DNA of 8,930 bases. It comes from Clostridiaceae bacterium (GTDB lineage Bacteria > Bacillota > Clostridia > Oscillospirales > Acutalibacteraceae). The position numbers and the translations under genes were made by a program. Shown piece after piece: positions 5,440 to 8,930 of the stretch (its first letter is position 1; every line of letters starts with the position of its first letter). Under the pieces are notes generated by a model that saw nothing but the letters and a program-made list of their open reading frames with translations, ran no database searches and had not been told where the DNA came from. The stretch spans positions 1 to 8,930 of the forward strand of contig JAEDIL010000074.1 of the NCBI GenBank assembly GCA_016292455.1, written 5' to 3'.

Positions 5440-6606
5440 TCAGATATAGCTTGATTCGGCGGTGATTACGGCGTAGAAGTTTTTGTTCTGTTCATGAATC
5501 CGCTCGCTGAGCATTTCCTTGACCTGCTTTTCGGAATACTTGAAACCAAAGGGAACAACAAGGTCAAAAATCAGATTTGTATGAGTGGGACCGTCAACAA
5601 CGCGGAAATCATGTATATGAAGCGCCGGGTCAATTTCGCAGCAGCTCGCCTTAACAAGCTTTTGCAGCTCATTAACTCTTTTGTCATTGACAACGAGGGG
5701 GTCAAGGTGAACAACGAGCGAAAGACCGAACCGTTCTTGAACTTCACGTTCAATAAGGTCAATTGTGTCGTGCGCTTTAAGGATGTCAACCGTTGAGGGT
5801 ACTTCCGCGTGGACGGAAGCAAAGGTTCTTGAAGCGCCGTAGGAGTGAATCACAAGGTCATGGATACCGATAATATCCTCGTGGTCAAGGATAAACTCAA
5901 TCAGCTCGTCAACAAGTTCCTTTGACGGCGGCTTTCCGAGGATGATGCTGATTGTTTCTTTGAGTATGCCGAAGCCGGAATACATGATGAACAGTGCAAC
6001 AACAATTCCGAAAACTCCGTCCACCGGGAAAGAGGTGAACTGCGAAAGAATCAGCGAAATGAGCGTTGCCGAGGTTGCAACGGTGTCGCTGATGCTGTCG
6101 GCAACGGCTGCGGTCATTGCGGGGGAGTCGATCTTTTTTCCGATATAGCGGTTGAAAAAAGCGAGAAACAGCTTTCCGCCGATTGAAAGGAGAAGAACGG
6201 CAACCGCAGCAAAGGAAAAGACCGACTCTTCCGGCTCACGTATTCTTTCAACCGAGGTTTTGATAAGCTCAAAGCCCATTAACTCAACAAAAAAGCCCAT
6301 GATGAGAGCGGCTATGTATTCAATTCTGCCGTGACCGAAGGGATGCTCCTTGTCCGGTTTTGTGTTTGCCATTTTGAATCCGACGAGCGTAACAATGCAG
6401 GAGCCCGCGTCGGAAAGGTTGTTGAGCGCGTCGCCCGTAATTGCAATACTGTGGCTGAGTGTTCCCACAAGCAGCTTTGCCGCGGAGAGGAGAACGTTGA
6501 CAACAACCCCTACGCTGCCGCCGAGAATGCCGTATTTCTCTCGTACAACGCAGTCCTTTGTGTTTTCGCTGTCTTTGATGAAAAGGCGGACAAGTTTTTC
6601 GAACAT
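5440..6606 (-). CDS. Cation diffusion facilitator (CDF) divalent metal exporter, probable Mn2+ type
   Basis: A 388-residue inner-membrane antiporter that would export a divalent cation in exchange for protons. Hydrophobic segments lie at about 28-50, 55-79, 96-115, 128-150, 165-190 and 194-222, the six expected of the family. A cytosolic domain (about 228-310) follows, and the tail to 388 forms a further soluble region. Metal-site motifs are GDALNNLSDAGS (58-69) in TM2, giving N62-xxx-D66, FGHGRIEY (90-97) after TM2, and ADSISDT (169-175) in TM5, giving D170-xxx-D174. Zn2+ carriers usually have His in one of these motifs; N-xxx-D with D-xxx-D is the pattern reported for Mn2+ exporters such as MntE, so Mn2+ is inferred. 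The ATG at 6606 has AAGGAGG (6621-6615). The gene lies 90 bases after the MscS gene and may share its transcript. A terminator follows at 5386-5427. Confidence 0.92.
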   Translation of the reverse strand: MFEKLVRLFIKDSENTKDCVVREKYGILGGSVGVVVNVLLSAAKLLVGTLSHSIAITGDALNNLSDAGSCIVTLVGFKMANTKPDKEHPFGHGRIEYIAALIMGFFVELMGFELIKTSVERIREPEESVFSFAAVAVLLLSIGGKLFLAFFNRYIGKKIDSPAMTAAVADSISDTVATSATLISLILSQFTSFPVDGVFGIVVALFIMYSGFGILKETISIILGKPPSKELVDELIEFILDHEDIIGIHDLVIHSYGASRTFASVHAEVPSTVDILKAHDTIDLIEREVQERFGLSLVVHLDPLVVNDKRVNELQKLVKASCCEIDPALHIHDFRVVDGPTHTNLIFDLVVPFGFKYSEKQVKEMLSERIHEQNKNFYAVITAESSYI

Positions 6607-6638
6607 AGTCTTTGCCTCCTTTTGTTTGTTATATGTTC

Positions 6639-6675
6639 ACCGCACCGTTGAGAAAGCTCTGACTGACGGTGCGGT
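6639..6675 (-). other. Stable intergenic hairpin between the MscS and CDF genes
   Basis: ACCGCACCGT (6639-6648) and ACGGTGCGGT (6666-6675) pair perfectly over 10 bases, plus a possible G-U pair, around a loop of about 15 bases. Neither strand has a U-tract next to it. It ends 17 bases before the AAGGAGG of the transporter gene. It could be a weak terminator, an mRNA-processing or stability element, or a translation control structure. Confidence 0.4.
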
Positions 6676-6696
6676 TAATTCATGATATGCTGTTTT

Positions 6697-7617
6697 TCAG
6701 TTGTTGATAATGTGAACATCAAGCTGTTCAAAGGGAATGTTGACCTTGTTTTTGTCAAAGGCAAGCTTGACGTTTTCCTGCATTGCAAAATAAACGTTCC
6801 AATAGTCTGCACTCTTGCACCAGAGCCTTGCAACAAGCTCAACGGAGCTTGAACCATGCGAGCTTACGAAAACCTCAGGCTGCGGCTCATGAAGAACCTG
6901 TGGAAGAGCCATTGCGGTTTCAAGAACAACTGTCTTTGCTTTTGCGATGTCATCGCCGTAGCCTATTGAAAAGTTCAGGTCAACGCGGCGGTTTTCTTCG
7001 GCGGAATAGTTGATGATTCTGTTCTTTGTGAGGTCTGAGTTGGGAATAACAATGCGCTTGTTGTCGGCCGTGGTGATAATTGTGTTCATAAAGCGGATTT
7101 CCGCAACATTTCCGGCAAGACCGTTGACCTCAACAAAGTCGCCGTTTTTGAACGGGCGGCTCAGAAGAATCTGAACACCGCTGGCAATTTGTGCAACGCT
7201 GTCTTGAAGACCGAGACCGATGGCAACGCCGGCGGCGCTCAGGGCGGCAAGCAGAGAGGTGATTTTAATGAACATTGAAAGCGCCGAAAGAACAAAAACA
7301 AGCTTGATTACAGCGGAGATAACTCTTGAAATGAAGCTATATACCGTTGCGTCAACGCCCTTTGCTTTCATAGCCTTGGCTGCAAGTTTTGAAAGAAAGC
7401 GTGAAAGCCATATTCCGATAATAATGAGAACAACGGCAATAATCAGCGTGGGAAGCTTATCCATGAATTTGCCGAAAATGTCCCATTCTTTCCAGAGGGT
7501 GCTGAAATTACGGACTGCCTCTTCGGGCTTGACGAACTGTCCGCTTTCGTCAAGCAGAGGATTGGTTGTTGAAGCCGCGGTTTCAATTTCCAGTTCCAGA
7601 AGCTGAAGCTTTGTCAT
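6697..7617 (-). CDS. Small-conductance mechanosensitive channel, MscS family
   Basis: The protein is a 306-residue membrane channel subunit; relatives form heptamers that open under membrane tension and release solutes on osmotic downshock. An N-terminal region of about 55 polar residues, probably outside the cell, precedes TM1 (57-76) and TM2 (96-118). The pore helix TM3 (121-154) contains the small-residue pattern AALSAAGVAIGLGLQDS followed by SRPF. The beta domain (157-205) has the family signature GDFVEVNGLAGNV and IVIPNSDL. The alpha/beta C-terminal domain ends in IPFEQLDVHI (294-303). Length and order match E. coli MscS (286 residues) with a longer N-terminus. The ATG at 7617 is preceded by GGAGG (7628-7624). 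A promoter lies at 7657-7684 and the CDF gene is 90 bases downstream. Confidence 0.95.
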   Translation of the reverse strand: MTKLQLLELEIETAASTTNPLLDESGQFVKPEEAVRNFSTLWKEWDIFGKFMDKLPTLIIAVVLIIIGIWLSRFLSKLAAKAMKAKGVDATVYSFISRVISAVIKLVFVLSALSMFIKITSLLAALSAAGVAIGLGLQDSVAQIASGVQILLSRPFKNGDFVEVNGLAGNVAEIRFMNTIITTADNKRIVIPNSDLTKNRIINYSAEENRRVDLNFSIGYGDDIAKAKTVVLETAMALPQVLHEPQPEVFVSSHGSSSVELVARLWCKSADYWNVYFAMQENVKLAFDKNKVNIPFEQLDVHIINN

Positions 7618-7656
7618 AATATTCCTCCGTCTTGCTTTTTTCTTTTTAGTTTTCTT

Positions 7657-7684
7657 ATATTATCATAATAACGACGAAAATCAA
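7657..7684 (-). promoter_or_regulatory. Probable promoter of the MscS gene
   Basis: On the minus strand TTGATT (7684-7679), a 16-base spacer and TAATAT (7662-7657) lie upstream of the gene. TGA directly before the -10 gives an extended -10 (TGn). The leader would be about 33 bases. Confidence 0.45.
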
Positions 7685-7700
7685 TAGTTTTTAAGAAAAA

Positions 7701-7718
7701 ATTCTGACTTGTCAGAAT
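7701..7718. promoter_or_regulatory. Perfect 18-base palindrome, candidate operator
   Basis: ATTCTGAC-TT-GTCAGAAT has 8-base arms and no mismatch. It lies between the divergent promoters of the MscS gene (-35 ends at 7684) and the TIGR00300-like gene (-35 starts at 7758). Its centre is near -60 for the former and near -83 for the latter, a position suited to an activator or a looping repressor. On the minus strand it is followed by a run of T, but no gene upstream would need a terminator there. I do not recognise the regulator. Confidence 0.5.
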
Positions 7719-7757
7719 GATTTCCCTCTGATGTATTGCTCTTTCGGTGCGGTTTTC

Positions 7758-7786
7758 TTGACAAAGCAGAACGGTGATAATATAAT
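7758..7786 (+). promoter_or_regulatory. Consensus sigma-A promoter of the TIGR00300-like gene
   Basis: TTGACA (7758-7763), a 17-base spacer and TATAAT (7781-7786) match the housekeeping consensus at all twelve positions. Transcription should start near 7793, giving a leader of about 27 bases. This predicts strong basal expression unless repressed. Confidence 0.78.
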
Positions 7787-7819
7787 TCAGTCATAACATT
7801 TTTTAAGCAGGTGAAATCT

Positions 7820-8905
7820 ATGTTCAAAATGCCGAAGTACACCGCTCCGGACTTTTCTGTGCCGCCGTTTACCGGTTTTCCTGATGTTACAACGGAAAAA
7901 GCCGGGAACGGATATATTCCGAAAAATTTTTATGCAACAACAATATTTCCGGAATACTTCAAAATCGGCGGTGAATGGAAGCTGATTACAAAAAGCCGCA
8001 TGGACTGCTCTGTTGTCATTCGCAACGGAATACCGTATGCTGTTGAAATGAGAAACATCAGAGAGGGTGACGAGGTTGTTGTCGGTCGCACCGATGACGG
8101 CTCGAACGGCGTTTTTGTTCATTGCGACGGTTTTCACGAAGAGAATGAAGCAGCTGCTGATAATCAAAGCTTTGCTTTTCGTCAGGGTCAGTCGCGTGAA
8201 ACGTCATATTCAAGGGATTATGACCGCCTTTATGAAATTCTGCGTCATGACAGGGAGCACGGAAAAATTGTCTGGGTGCTCGGTCCTGCCTGCGCTTTTG
8301 ACAAGGACTCACGCAAGGCAATGGCGGACCTTATTGACGCAGGCTACTGCCATGCTCTTTTTGCCGGCAACGCCCTTGCAACTCATGACATGGAGGCAGA
8401 CCGTTTCCACACTGCTCTCGGTCAGGATATATATTCAAAAGAGGTCACGTTTAACGGACACTATAATCATCTTCACCTCATCAACCTTGTCAGAAAGGCG
8501 GGAGGAGTGAAGCAGTACATTGAAAAGAACAATGTCAGAACCGGAATAATGAGCGCACTTGTGAGGAACAATGTTCCGTTTGTGCTTGCCGGCTCAATCC
8601 GCGACGACGGCCCGCTTCCGGACGTTATCGGAAATGTCTATGACGCACAGAACGCGATGAGGGAGCATACCTGCGAGGCAACTACCGTTATTGCGCTTGC
8701 AACTCAGCTCCACACAATTGCAACGGGAAACATGACGCCCTGCTATCAGATGGTTGAAGGCGTTGTCCGCCCGGTATACTTCTATGTCGTTGATGTTTCC
8801 GAGTTTGCCGTCAACAAGCTGAAAGACAGGGGAAGTCTCAGCGTCACCGGTGTTGTTACCAATGTTCAGGACTTTGTTGTCAACATCAGAAAGAACCTTA
8901 TTTGA
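7820..8905 (+). CDS. TIGR00300 family protein (LOR/SDH domain, archaeal-type ornithine cyclodeaminase-like)
   Basis: A 361-residue soluble protein. Residues 150-350 match the TIGR00300 family: VWVLGPA (151-157), LFAGNALATHD (180-190), GHYNHLHLIN (213-222), GIMSALVRNNVPFVLAGSIRDD starting at 242, GPLPDVI (264-270) and AQNAMREH (276-283). This region resembles archaeal ornithine cyclodeaminases and the C-terminal domain of cyanobacterial AgrE, which bind NAD and turn ornithine into proline and ammonia; the activity here is inferred. Residues 60-100 (RMDCSVVI, GDEVVVG) resemble the end of the LOR/SDH N-terminal domain, but its usual opening strand is not recognisable; residues 1-55 differ. The ATG at 7820 is chosen because AGGTGA (7809-7814) lies 5 bases upstream; an in-frame GTG at 7811 falls inside that site. 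Another gene follows 11 bases after the stop. Confidence 0.82.
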   Translation: MFKMPKYTAPDFSVPPFTGFPDVTTEKAGNGYIPKNFYATTIFPEYFKIGGEWKLITKSRMDCSVVIRNGIPYAVEMRNIREGDEVVVGRTDDGSNGVFVHCDGFHEENEAAADNQSFAFRQGQSRETSYSRDYDRLYEILRHDREHGKIVWVLGPACAFDKDSRKAMADLIDAGYCHALFAGNALATHDMEADRFHTALGQDIYSKEVTFNGHYNHLHLINLVRKAGGVKQYIEKNNVRTGIMSALVRNNVPFVLAGSIRDDGPLPDVIGNVYDAQNAMREHTCEATTVIALATQLHTIATGNMTPCYQMVEGVVRPVYFYVVDVSEFAVNKLKDRGSLSVTGVVTNVQDFVVNIRKNLI

Positions 8906-8916
8906 AGGTGGTTAAA

Positions 8917-8930
8917 ATGAAAGAAAAAAT
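8917..8930 (+). CDS. Start of a downstream gene, truncated by window edge
   Basis: An ATG at 8917 reads MKEK before the window ends. AAGGTGG (8905-8911) lies 5 bases upstream and overlaps the last base of the previous stop codon. The 11-base gap and good ribosome binding site suggest co-transcription with the TIGR00300-like gene. Too little is visible to identify the product. Confidence 0.55.

Noticed and set aside
6607..6696. yybP-ykoY manganese riboswitch ahead of the CDF gene
   Set aside because: Only one simple hairpin is present; the conserved paired loops of that riboswitch are not seen, and the 90-base gap is too small.
7811..7813. GTG as start of the TIGR00300-like gene
   Set aside because: The GTG is part of the AGGTGA ribosome binding site that serves the ATG at 7820.
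1..8930. CRISPR array, insertion sequence, tRNA or phage genes
   Set aside because: No regularly spaced repeats, transposase motifs, terminal inverted repeats or tRNA-like folds were found on either strand by eye.

Overview
The window is a stretch of ordinary chromosome from a low-to-mid GC Gram-positive anaerobe, most likely a clostridium of the Oscillospiraceae/Ruminococcaceae type. This is inferred from gene content and expression signals, not from a marker gene. The pointers are strong AGGAGG-type ribosome binding sites, TTGACA/TATAAT-like promoters, a SleB-type cortex/cell-wall hydrolase, a meso-diaminopimelate dehydrogenase, a cysteine-rich clostridial ferredoxin and a long-form PRPP synthetase. 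I see no mobile element, CRISPR array, tRNA, rRNA or phage gene.

Layout. Bases 1-652 (minus) hold the N-terminal half of an AMP-forming acyl-CoA synthetase cut by the window edge. A 320-base divergent intergenic region follows. Next come a SleB-like hydrolase (973-1665, plus) with a terminator, and meso-DAP dehydrogenase (1857-2813, plus). A large hairpin at 2884-2941 separates it from the convergent genes. On the minus strand, read right to left, are a MscS channel (7617-6697), a cation diffusion facilitator (6606-5440), a PRPP synthetase (5167-3959) and a 4Fe-4S protein (3771-3064). The last three are each followed by a hairpin that could act as a terminator. From 7820 (plus) a TIGR00300/archaeal ornithine-cyclodeaminase-like gene starts behind a perfect consensus promoter. 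A second gene begins 11 bases after it and runs off the window.

How the genes relate. This is mostly a run of single-gene transcription units rather than one pathway. DAP dehydrogenase makes the meso-DAP used for lysine and peptidoglycan, and the SleB-like enzyme cuts peptidoglycan. PRPP synthetase feeds nucleotide, histidine and tryptophan synthesis. MscS and the CDF transporter are 90 bases apart and may be co-transcribed; both act in membrane homeostasis (osmotic release and divalent metal efflux). The transporter carries an N-xxx-D / D-xxx-D metal site of the kind linked to Mn2+.

Points worth a second look are the TIGR00300-type enzyme with an altered N-terminal region, an 18-base perfect palindrome between two divergent promoters, and a palindrome over the -10 of the PRPP synthetase promoter. 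Two others are the missing cysteine in the second cluster motif of the ferredoxin-like protein and a stable hairpin without a U-tract just ahead of the transporter. I found no convincing undescribed multi-gene system.
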